Shown here: piece after piece, positions 27,811 to 34,994 of the stretch | How the letters are laid out: each line of letters begins with the position of its first letter | How positions within the stretch are numbered: the stretch's first letter is position 1 | Source of the DNA: Dyella nitratireducens | GTDB taxonomy: Bacteria; Pseudomonadota; Gammaproteobacteria; Xanthomonadales; Rhodanobacteraceae | Assembly: GCF_014642835.1 (NCBI RefSeq) | Contig: NZ_BMJA01000002.1 | Span: 202,519 to 266,518, forward strand | DNA: 64,000 nucleotides | Direction of reading: 5' to 3' | Position numbers and translations under genes: made by a program | Notes under the pieces: model-generated | Databases searched by the model: none | Told to the model about the DNA's origin: nothing | Seen by the model: only the letters and a program-made list of their open reading frames with translations

Positions 27811-28163
27811 GTCGGTTGGGGTGCAAACCCTGAGATATCCCCACGTTTTTTGCGTTGTCCAAGCGGAAAAGTTGGAGTCCGGGTCAATGTTGTTTCAGAG
27901 CGAACCGTCATTCCGGCGAAGGCCGGCACGCGGGGAGAGCACATGGATGTGCTCGGCTTTGAGGAGCGAGGAATCCATGCTTCGCACTGGCGATGGATTC
28001 CGGCCTTCGCCGGAATGACGGCTGGCTTCGAAACAAACTTCATGTAAACCCAGGACTTCTCCGGCATAACGGGCAAAAAACGTGGGGATATCTCAGGGTG
28101 CAAACCCCAACGTCTTCGCGCGCACATGCATTCCAAACGTTGGGGTTTGCACCCCAACCTACG
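27811..28163. repeat. Two-arm palindromic repeat, copy 4, interrupted by an insertion
   Basis: Bases 27811-27830 are the beginning of the left arm. The rest of the left arm, the spacer and the right arm continue at 28108-28163. Removing 27831-28107 restores a standard 76-bp copy. This repeat and its insertion fill most of the 657-bp gap between the permease and the outer-membrane protein gene. Confidence 0.85.
27831..28095. mobile_element. 265-bp MITE-like non-coding element with 23-bp terminal inverted repeats
   Basis: The ends are perfect inverted repeats of 23 bp (27831-27853, starting TGAGATATCCCCACG, and 28073-28095, ending CGTGGGGATATCTCA). The flanks carry an identical 12-bp direct repeat GGGTGCAAACCC (27819-27830 and 28096-28107). 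Inside, a 20-bp perfect inverted repeat GTCATTCCGGCGAAGGCCGG (27907-27926 and 28000-28019) matches the repeat at 9597. The element is palindromic along almost its full length and contains no credible gene. Confidence 0.82.
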
Positions 28164-28354
28164 TGGCTGAGGTATGACGGCTCATCAGATGATGGTGGGC
28201 ATCAAGCCATGTTTGCGTGCTCCATCACACTTCCTACAATGCGATGTCCGCCGCAACCCGGCGGACGCAGGAACTTGCGTCCCACACAGGCGCAAGAGGG
28301 AAGTGGTCGGACGTTGCGTTTATCCGCGAACAATCATCCACATCAGGGGTTTCA

Positions 28355-28975
28355 ATGAACAAATGGATTTCGAAGGCGGCCATCGGGGCCGCGCTCGCTG
28401 TTGCGTCTAGCACGGCGATGGCAATGGATGGCAACTTCTTCGTCAACGGAGAAGCGGCCGGGTCTGATACCAACATCAGAAATTTGGAGAACACCAACAA
28501 CAACAGCATGGCCGGTGCGTTGCGCCTGGGCTATTTATGGAACGCCGGCGCCATATCCTGGGGTGCGGAAGGCGGTTATGTCGATCTGGGCAAAGTCACC
28601 GGCAACGACAATTACGCCGTGCAAGATGCCGGCGGTCCCTACGATCCTCTCCACATTTCCATCAAGACCCAAGGGGAAATGCTAGGCGGCGTGTTCAAGC
28701 TGCACTATGGCGACTACGGTTGGTTTTTCTCCGCGCGTGGCGGATGGTTCCATTCGCATACGTCGGCAAGGGTGCATGACCAGCTCGGTCTGTCGTCAGT
28801 GTCTGCCAGCAACAACGGCGACGGGATCTATGCCGGTTTTGGCCTGGGTTACGACTTCAACAAACACCTCGGTATCAGCCTGAATTACGACTATTTCAAT
28901 AGCCGTGCGAATGGCATTTACGCCGGACGCTTCAACACTGGCATGTACGGTGGAACCATCGAATACCGTTTTTGA
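28355..28975 (+). CDS. Outer-membrane beta-barrel protein (Ail/OmpX/OmpW-like), paralogue 1
   Basis: A 206-residue protein from the ATG at 28355 with a signal peptide (MNKWISKAAIGAALAV to AMA). The mature part starts MDGNFFVNGEAAGSDTN and consists of alternating polar/aromatic strands such as AGALRLGYLWNAG, YGWFFSARGGWFHSH and GAGFGLGYDF-like segments. It ends in YGGTIEYRF with the terminal Phe typical of barrels inserted by BamA. It resembles the protein at 32427 (shared DGNFFVN, GALR.GY.WN and final EYRF). A small eight-stranded barrel is likely; the function is unknown. A terminator follows directly. Confidence 0.85.
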   Translation: MNKWISKAAIGAALAVASSTAMAMDGNFFVNGEAAGSDTNIRNLENTNNNSMAGALRLGYLWNAGAISWGAEGGYVDLGKVTGNDNYAVQDAGGPYDPLHISIKTQGEMLGGVFKLHYGDYGWFFSARGGWFHSHTSARVHDQLGLSSVSASNNGDGIYAGFGLGYDFNKHLGISLNYDYFNSRANGIYAGRFNTGMYGGTIEYRF

Positions 28976-28996
28976 TGTAGCGCATGACGCAGCAAG

Positions 28997-29021
28997 CAAC
29001 GGCCGCTTTGTGCGGCCGTTG
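28997..29021. terminator. Bidirectional terminator-like hairpin
   Basis: A perfect 10-bp stem CAACGGCCGC / GCGGCCGTTG with a TTTGT loop lies between the convergent barrel gene and PhzF-like gene. The right side continues TCGTTTATAG, a weak T-tract. Confidence 0.75.
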
Positions 29022-29025
29022 TCGT

Positions 29026-29904
29026 TTATAGATCGAGTTCGCCTTCGATCACCGTGACGCATTGGCCGCCGATGGTGATGGCGCCGTTGGCGGCGTGCCG
29101 GATGGTGACGTAGCCGTCGCGGCCTATCTCACGGCCCTGGCTCGCCACGTAGCTCTCGCCGTAATGGGCGTCTTTGCGTGCCAGCAGAAAGGCCATGATC
29201 GCAGCATTGGCGCTGCCGGTAACCGGATCTTCCGGTATGCCGTCCGACGGGCAAAACGCACGCACGGCCATGCGTGCGGGGCCGTCGTATTCCTTGCCGA
29301 AGACGACGATGCCGAGGTTGCCTTGCTCTTCGCTCAAGCGCTTGATGATGGACAGGTCAGGCTTCAATGCACGCACACGCGATGCTTCGTGCAGATCGCA
29401 TACCCACCAGCGCGGGCCGTTGTCGACCAGGCTGAGGTGCGAATGATCCGGCGCCACGTGCACCGCTTCGGCAATGGCATGACGCACCTCGGTGCTGATG
29501 CTGCGCAACTGGGCGACGGGTGCTTGCACATGGATGGTGCGTGCTACACCGGGATGTTCAATGTCCACCGGCAACAAGCCAGCGGCGCATTGCTGAATCA
29601 GTTTCGTTTTACCACCGGCGATGAGGCCTGATTCGATGGCCGCATACGCGCTGCCGACACTTGGATGTCCGGCGAACGGCAATTCCTGCATCGGTGTGAA
29701 AATGCGCACGCGGTAATCCGCTTCCGGTGCCGTCGGCGGCAGCAGGAAGGCGGTTTCAGAGAGATTCGTCCAGCGCGCGAAGGCGCGCATCGCGGCGTCA
29801 TCCAGTCCATCGCTATCGATGACCACCGCCAGCGGATTGCCCTTCATGGGCTGGCGCGAGAAAACATCGATTTGCATGAAGCGTCGCTTGGAAGACATGG
29901 GCAT
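29026..29904 (-). CDS. PhzF family isomerase/epimerase
   Basis: A 292-residue protein with the PhzF pattern: FMQIDVFSRQPMKGNPLAVVID at the start, WTNLSETAFLLPP (with the conserved catalytic Glu) near residue 48, YRVRIFTPMQELPFAGHPSVGSAYA, and the second-half repeat FCPSDGIPEDPVTGSANAAIMAFL. PhzF enzymes have a diaminopimelate-epimerase fold; the founding member isomerises a phenazine precursor, but most homologues have unknown substrates and no phenazine genes lie nearby. ATG codons at 29904 and 29898 are both possible starts. Confidence 0.92.
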   Translation of the reverse strand: MPMSSKRRFMQIDVFSRQPMKGNPLAVVIDSDGLDDAAMRAFARWTNLSETAFLLPPTAPEADYRVRIFTPMQELPFAGHPSVGSAYAAIESGLIAGGKTKLIQQCAAGLLPVDIEHPGVARTIHVQAPVAQLRSISTEVRHAIAEAVHVAPDHSHLSLVDNGPRWWVCDLHEASRVRALKPDLSIIKRLSEEQGNLGIVVFGKEYDGPARMAVRAFCPSDGIPEDPVTGSANAAIMAFLLARKDAHYGESYVASQGREIGRDGYVTIRHAANGAITIGGQCVTVIEGELDL

Positions 29905-29957
29905 GCGAGGTGGCGAGATGGAGCGCCATCATAGCAATCGCATGTCAGCGAGTTTGT

Positions 29958-29989
29958 GGTTCCCTCCCCTGCTGACAGGAGAGGGAACC
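29958..29989. terminator. Hairpin after the second S53 peptidase
   Basis: GGTTCCCTC and GAGGGAACC flank a partly paired 14-nt middle. The hairpin starts 10 nt beyond the protease stop at 30000. There is no clear U-run, so termination is only suggested. Confidence 0.4.
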
Positions 29990-29999
29990 GTCTTGCAAC

Positions 30000-31925
30000 T
30001 TAGAACCCGCTACGCAGGAAAACATCCAGGTTTGCGACATTCAGCGAGCCGATGCCGGCACCCTGGTTGTAGCGCGGCGCACCGTAGTAGAACCAGTTGT
30101 CACCGGCACGCACGCTGTTGAACGGCGAGAAGAAGCCGTAGCCGAAGATGTTCTGCAGCGCATACACCTGCGGATTCCACAAGCCGATGCGATGGCCCGT
30201 ACTTTGCCGCAGCAGGGCGGTGATGCCGTTGAGCTGCGGTGCTACGAAGCTCGTGCCGCCTTCGCCGGACGCCAGGCCGCCATCGACCGTCGACACAAAG
30301 ATGTAGCCTGTTTCCGGATCGGCATTCAACGAAATATCCGGCACGTTGCGGCCCGCGAAATGGCTGGGCAACTGCAGCAGCGTGGTCGGGCCGGCGCTGG
30401 GATCGTTGAAGACCAGCGACTGGTTCGGCTCGCTGCGGCGAATGCCCCAGGTAAACGCCTGATAGAACGGCTCGTGCCAATACACGCTGACGCCGCCACC
30501 ACCACCCGAGGAGAACAGGTTGATGGGACGTACGTACTGGTTGAAATAGTTCTGCAGATAATCCCAACCCCACACGCTTTCCTGCGTCACCGACTCGGTC
30601 GGGCCGGTGCCGAATTGATAGCTGTAAGGCGTGGTGGTGCCGCCAGCCGCGGTGATGTACGGATCGGAAGCCGGCGAATCCACGGTAAGCGGCGCGGTGT
30701 ATTGGCCTACGCCGGTGCCGGCACCGAGATCGCGGACGGTGTCATAGGCGCCCGAATCGCCTGAAGCCGCGAACAGCGATTGTCCTTGTACGGCGGCTTC
30801 CAGGAAGATCTTATGGAACGCACGCAAATCCCCCGCGTCGCTCGTGTCGGTGTTGCTTGCGCCGGCCACGTTCAATGCAGCGAAATTGAAGATTTCCGGC
30901 AAGCCCCAGCTGGTGGAGATGCTATCGGCGATATCGTCCGACACGGCTTGCGCAAACGCGTCGACATAACCGTCGGTGGTATTGGGCGCGTCATACACGA
31001 TGATGTTGGCGAACGGTGCGATACCGCCGGACTGTTCCACGTCGATCGAGGTTTCGCCGCTGCCGCCGTCGATCGCTGCGCCGCCATCCACATGCACCTG
31101 TGTGATGCGATTGGGTTTGGTGGTCAGGCCGATATCCGACCAATAGGCGGTCGCGTCGCTGGGATAGAAGTTGGACAGCGTGACGATGCCGACGGTCGAG
31201 CCCTTGCCGACGACACCGCGGTGATAAAGCGGGTTGATGTTGTAGAAGTTGGCAACGTCGCCCACGGTGTATTCACCGGGCACACCCGAGGCAGTGGGAT
31301 TGCTGCTCGAACCACTGGAACCCTTGCTGCTCTGCGCGTTGAGCTTGACGTTCGGCGCACCGAGCGATGCAAGAGCCGGCGAGGAGACGTGATGCGGGCG
31401 ATACACTTTCTCGCTGCTCAGACCGGTGGCCACATCGACCACGTCGGCAATTGACGACGGTATCTGCAGCGCCGTCACCGGCTTGTGGAAGCTATGGCCG
31501 TTCTGGCGCGAGACGTAGTTGTGGACGGAGGTCTGGAACAGCTTGCCGAATTGGCTCAGCGTGCCGCTGGTGCGGATGGCCAGATGGCCGGGCAACACCG
31601 TGCTGCTCAAGCCTTGGCTCTGCAGATAGGACTGCACCCGTGCGACCTCCGCATCCGTTGCGCCGTATTGCTGCGCAAACTGCTGCGGAGTGAGGAATTG
31701 CTGATAGTGCGCGCTGCCGGGTGTCACGGTCTGGCGGATGTAATCCTCCAGCGCAGCCTGGTTATGCAGCTTCAGAATCAGCGTGACGTGTACGGTCTGA
31801 TTGGCCGGTGCGGTGCCGGCATCTACCGCGGGTAGGGCGCTTGCGGCCCACGTGCCGGCGCTGGCGCCGGTAAGCAGCAGGCCAAGGGATAACGAAAGCG
31901 ACTTGCGATGCAGGTTTGCAAACAT
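30000..31925 (-). CDS. S53 family (sedolisin/pro-kumamolisin) serine peptidase
   Basis: A 641-residue secreted protease from the ATG at 31925, which has GGGAGAAG upstream. The signal peptide runs to WAASA. The pro-domain (about 45-190) includes NQAALEDYIRQTVTPGSAHYQQFLTPQQFAQQYG, the usual pro-kumamolisin motif. The catalytic core shows ETSID (Glu and Asp of the triad), ASGDSG, and GGTSFVAP with the Ser nucleophile. It differs from the S53 enzyme at 18780 in length and sequence, so they are distant paralogues. It has a 501-bp divergent upstream region shared with the barrel gene at 32427. Confidence 0.93.
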   Translation of the reverse strand: MFANLHRKSLSLSLGLLLTGASAGTWAASALPAVDAGTAPANQTVHVTLILKLHNQAALEDYIRQTVTPGSAHYQQFLTPQQFAQQYGATDAEVARVQSYLQSQGLSSTVLPGHLAIRTSGTLSQFGKLFQTSVHNYVSRQNGHSFHKPVTALQIPSSIADVVDVATGLSSEKVYRPHHVSSPALASLGAPNVKLNAQSSKGSSGSSSNPTASGVPGEYTVGDVANFYNINPLYHRGVVGKGSTVGIVTLSNFYPSDATAYWSDIGLTTKPNRITQVHVDGGAAIDGGSGETSIDVEQSGGIAPFANIIVYDAPNTTDGYVDAFAQAVSDDIADSISTSWGLPEIFNFAALNVAGASNTDTSDAGDLRAFHKIFLEAAVQGQSLFAASGDSGAYDTVRDLGAGTGVGQYTAPLTVDSPASDPYITAAGGTTTPYSYQFGTGPTESVTQESVWGWDYLQNYFNQYVRPINLFSSGGGGGVSVYWHEPFYQAFTWGIRRSEPNQSLVFNDPSAGPTTLLQLPSHFAGRNVPDISLNADPETGYIFVSTVDGGLASGEGGTSFVAPQLNGITALLRQSTGHRIGLWNPQVYALQNIFGYGFFSPFNSVRAGDNWFYYGAPRYNQGAGIGSLNVANLDVFLRSGF

Positions 31926-32426
31926 GGTGCTTCTCCCTAACGGGCGCGATGGCATCTACGCATGCAAGCAAAGGCTGGAAGCGCACACCCTTGCCGCACC
32001 CGAACGATGTCGTTGCGCATTTGATTGATGGTCGATTTCCTAGCGACGTCGTCCGTCTCCCCTGACGACCAGCATCGCGCCGCTGAGATCAGCCTATAGC
32101 GCTGGCATGAAACCTGGAAGTGCCTGAGATGCATGTGGGCAATACAAGATGTCATGTGCAGGCTAGTTCTTATGAATTGTCTCGATTCAATGGGAAATAT
32201 CGAGGTTGCGCGTGTAGTCCTCCCTTGCCAGCGAGCTGCAAAAAACGTGTGCACTGAGTTTTACAAACGGGTTGCGTAAGTGAATCCCTACCTGTGTGCA
32301 AGGCATTTCTTTAGGCGGCGACGAAGCGATCAGTTAGCTTTTGCAAAATTTTTACGCTCGGAACCGCCTCCCATTTTTTGCGCGGTTCGGCGGCGGCATC
32401 TCGTTCAAAACATCAAGGAGTTTTTC
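31926..32426. other. Divergent intergenic region, no gene seen
   Basis: This 501-bp stretch between the S53 protease (left) and barrel protein (right) has no frame with protein character and no copy of the repeat families. The part from 32050 to 32350 is visibly more AT-rich than the coding DNA, as expected for two divergent promoters. No operator could be defined by eye. Confidence 0.5.
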
Positions 32427-33041
32427 ATGCGCAAGCTTGCAGCGATCGCTATGGCGTTGGCGTTGGGTACGGCATCTTCCGTGGCTCTGGCCGATGACGG
32501 TAATTTCTTTGTCAATGCCAATGCGGGTGCTTCGCAGTACGACACCAAGAACCCGTTCTCGGGCGTGCCGGGTAACAGCTTCAGCAAGACCGGTAAGGCG
32601 GGTGCGCTTCGTGCGGGTTATCGCTGGAACAGCGTGGTGGATTACGGCGTCGAAGTTGGTTACGGCTTCCTGGGTAACGAAGTTGCACGCCTCGGCAGTG
32701 ATACGGGCTACGCCCGCCTGCAGGATCAGACGCGTGGCTGGTTGCTGGGTGGCAACCTCAATTACAACATCGACGAGCATTGGTACGTGGACGCCCGTGC
32801 CGGCTGGATCCGTGCACGCAGCCTGTACGAGGTTCGCATGCTGACCGATGTTGCCCATTTGTCGAGCCGTGACGCCGTGACTAACACGGGCGAGTACTTC
32901 GGCTTCGGTGGTGGCTACAACGTCAACAAGAACCTCAGCCTCGGCCTGGCTTACGACACCTATCGCGTGCCGGTGAACGAGTACAACGAGCGGAACACCC
33001 GCGTCGGCATGTACTCGCTCCAGGCCGAATACCGCTTCTAA
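32427..33041 (+). CDS. Outer-membrane beta-barrel protein (Ail/OmpX/OmpW-like), paralogue 2
   Basis: A 204-residue protein with AAGGAG seven bases before its ATG and a signal peptide (MRKLAAIAMALALGTAS to ALA). The mature protein begins DDGNFFVNANAGASQYD and has alternating strands (GALRAGYRWNSVVDYGVEVGYGFLG, WYVDARAGWIRARSLYEV, FGFGGGYNVNKNLSLGLAYD) ending LQAEYRF. It is a likely eight-stranded barrel and a relative of the protein at 28355. Function unknown. A strong terminator follows. Confidence 0.87.
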   Translation: MRKLAAIAMALALGTASSVALADDGNFFVNANAGASQYDTKNPFSGVPGNSFSKTGKAGALRAGYRWNSVVDYGVEVGYGFLGNEVARLGSDTGYARLQDQTRGWLLGGNLNYNIDEHWYVDARAGWIRARSLYEVRMLTDVAHLSSRDAVTNTGEYFGFGGGYNVNKNLSLGLAYDTYRVPVNEYNERNTRVGMYSLQAEYRF

Positions 33042-33064
33042 TTCAAGGCGTTCTCCACTCTTTT

Positions 33065-33091
33065 ACGGCCGCCTCGCGCGGCCGTCTTTTT
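33065..33091 (+). terminator. Rho-independent terminator of barrel protein 2
   Basis: A perfect 8-bp stem ACGGCCGC / GCGGCCGT with a CTCGC loop, followed by CTTTTT. Confidence 0.92.
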
Positions 33092-33129
33092 GTGCGCGGC
33101 CCGGTTTGGGCGCACAATACGGCGGTTGT

Positions 33130-33161
33130 GCCCCGCGAGCGCAAGGCTCGCGGGGCTTTAT
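33130..33161 (+). promoter_or_regulatory. Strong hairpin in the fumarase leader
   Basis: A perfect 11-bp stem (GCCCCGCGAGC / GCTCGCGGGGC, 33130-33140 and 33146-33156) with a 5-nt loop is followed by TTTATTT. It ends only about 27 nt before the fumarase ATG. It could be a second terminator for the upstream gene or an attenuator in the fumarase 5' leader. Confidence 0.55.
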
Positions 33162-33182
33162 TTCCCAGTCGAAGCTGCCGCC

Positions 33183-34697
33183 ATGACCACCATCAAGCAA
33201 GACGATCTGATCCAGTCCGTCGCCGACGCCCTGCAGTACATCAGCTACTACCACCCCGTCGACTACATCACCCATCTCGCCAAAGCCTACGAGCGCGAGG
33301 AGTCGCCGGCCGCGAAAGACGCGATGGCGCAGATCCTGATCAATTCGCGCATGGCGGCGGAAGGGCATCGCCCGCTGTGCCAGGACACCGGCATCGTCAC
33401 CGTGTTCCTGAAGGTCGGCATGAACGTGCGCTGGGACGCCACGATGAGCCTGGAGGATATGGTCAACGAAGGCGTGCGCCGCGCGTACAACCATCCGGAC
33501 AACAAGCTGCGCGCCAGCGTACTGGCCGATCCGGCCGGCAAGCGCAGCAACACCAAGGACAACACGCCGGCGGTGATCAATGTTTCCATCGTGCCGGGCG
33601 ACACGGTCGATGTGATCGTGGCTGCGAAGGGTGGCGGTTCGGAAGCGAAATCCAAATTCGTGATGCTCAACCCCTCCGACTCCATCGTCGACTGGGTGCT
33701 CAAGACGGTGCCGACCATGGGCGCCGGCTGGTGCCCACCCGGCATGCTGGGCATCGGCATCGGCGGTACGGCCGAGAAAGCCATGCTGCTGGCGAAGGAG
33801 GCGTTGATGGAGCCGATCGATATCCAGGATCTGATTGCGCGTGGCCCGAAGAATCGCGCCGAGGAATTGCGCCTGGAGCTGTATGAAAAGGTCAACGCGC
33901 TGGGCATCGGCGCGCAGGGCTTGGGTGGCCTCACCACTGTGCTCGACATCAAGGTCAAGGATTACCCCACCCACGCCGCCAACCTGCCGGTGGCGATGAT
34001 CCCCAACTGCGCCGCCACCCGCCATGCGCATTTCACCCTGGATGGCTCCGGCCCGGTGATGCTCGATCCGCCGTCGCTGGAAGACTGGCCCAAGCTCACC
34101 TACGACTCGTCCAAGGGGCGCCGCGTGAACCTGGATACGGTGACGCGCGAGGACGTCGCCACCTGGAAACCCGGCGAAGTACTGCTGCTCAACGGCAAAC
34201 TGCTGACCGGCCGCGACGCCGCGCACAAGCGCATGGTCGACATGTTGAACAAAGGCGAGAAGCTGCCGGTCGACTTCACGGGTCGCTTTATCTACTACGT
34301 CGGCCCGGTCGACCCGGTACGCGATGAAGTGGTAGGCCCCGCCGGCCCCACCACTGCCACCCGCATGGACAAATTCACCGAGCAAGTGCTGGCGCAGACG
34401 GGTCTGCTAGGCATGGTCGGCAAGGCCGAGCGCGGCCCCACTGCGATCGAGGCGATCAAAAAACATCAGTCGATCTACCTGATGGCGGTGGGCGGCGCGG
34501 CGTACCTGGTGTCCAAAGCCATCAAGGCCAGCCGCGTGCTGGCGTTCGAGGACTTGGGAATGGAGGCGATCTACGAGTTCGAGGTCAAGGACATGCCGGT
34601 GACCGTGGCAGTGGATTCGGCGGGTACGTCGGTGCATAAGACGGGACCGCGGGAGTGGCAGGCCAAAATCGGCAAGATTCCCGTGCTGGTGGAATAA
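33183..34697 (+). CDS. Class I fumarate hydratase ([4Fe-4S])
   Basis: A 504-residue enzyme from the ATG at 33183 (MTTIKQDDLIQSVADALQ), the usual length of FumA/FumB-type fumarases. Cluster-ligand regions are visible: GHRPLCQDTGI near residue 65, GAGWCPPGMLGIGIGGTAEKAMLLAKEAL near 180, and MIPNCAATRHAHF near 275. The C-terminal half (TGRFIYYVGPVDPV, then GPTTATRMDKF) is the beta-type domain fused to the alpha domain. It interconverts fumarate and malate in the citric acid cycle; class I enzymes are oxygen-sensitive. It is monocistronic by appearance, preceded by a strong leader hairpin. Confidence 0.95.
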   Translation: MTTIKQDDLIQSVADALQYISYYHPVDYITHLAKAYEREESPAAKDAMAQILINSRMAAEGHRPLCQDTGIVTVFLKVGMNVRWDATMSLEDMVNEGVRRAYNHPDNKLRASVLADPAGKRSNTKDNTPAVINVSIVPGDTVDVIVAAKGGGSEAKSKFVMLNPSDSIVDWVLKTVPTMGAGWCPPGMLGIGIGGTAEKAMLLAKEALMEPIDIQDLIARGPKNRAEELRLELYEKVNALGIGAQGLGGLTTVLDIKVKDYPTHAANLPVAMIPNCAATRHAHFTLDGSGPVMLDPPSLEDWPKLTYDSSKGRRVNLDTVTREDVATWKPGEVLLLNGKLLTGRDAAHKRMVDMLNKGEKLPVDFTGRFIYYVGPVDPVRDEVVGPAGPTTATRMDKFTEQVLAQTGLLGMVGKAERGPTAIEAIKKHQSIYLMAVGGAAYLVSKAIKASRVLAFEDLGMEAIYEFEVKDMPVTVAVDSAGTSVHKTGPREWQAKIGKIPVLVE

Positions 34698-34741
34698 CTC
34701 GGCGCTTTTATTTCGTGCTCCCTTTGGGAGATAGGGAGTGC

Positions 34742-34815
34742 GTAGGTTGGGGTGCAAACCCCAACATCGGGATATATACGTGTACGGCGATGTTGGGGTT
34801 TGCACCCCAACCTAC
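34742..34815. repeat. Two-arm palindromic repeat, copy 5
   Basis: Both arms match the consensus, with a 24-nt spacer containing GGGATATATACGTGTACG. It lies in the 297-bp gap between fumarase and lysAC. The remainder of the gap shows no operator or riboswitch that I can recognise. Confidence 0.92.
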
Positions 34816-34994
34816 GTCGCTTCGATTCATTCCTATGGCAACGGCGGTCTCTCACCCCAGCCCCTCCTCGCCGGCGAGAGGGAGCAGAGGGATTTAGCCA
34901 TCCAAACGCTATGCCAAATTTTCGGTTGCATTCCACCTGACGCAGCGCAACACTGGTGGAATTGACTTTTCCCGCAACCCTAGACAGAGAAACC

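Noticed and set aside
26180-28018. 612-codon open frame on the plus strand
   Set aside because: It runs through the hairpin array, antisense to the permease, and into the mobile element; no family features.
27793-28047. Small open frames inside the 265-bp element
   Set aside because: They follow from the palindromic repeat sequence; no ribosome binding site or protein character.
29026-29904. Phenazine biosynthesis locus
   Set aside because: Only a PhzF-family member is present; no other phz genes are near, and most PhzF homologues are unrelated to phenazines.
34698-34994. Lysine riboswitch upstream of lysAC
   Set aside because: The gap is mostly the palindromic repeat; no conserved lysine-riboswitch core could be recognised.
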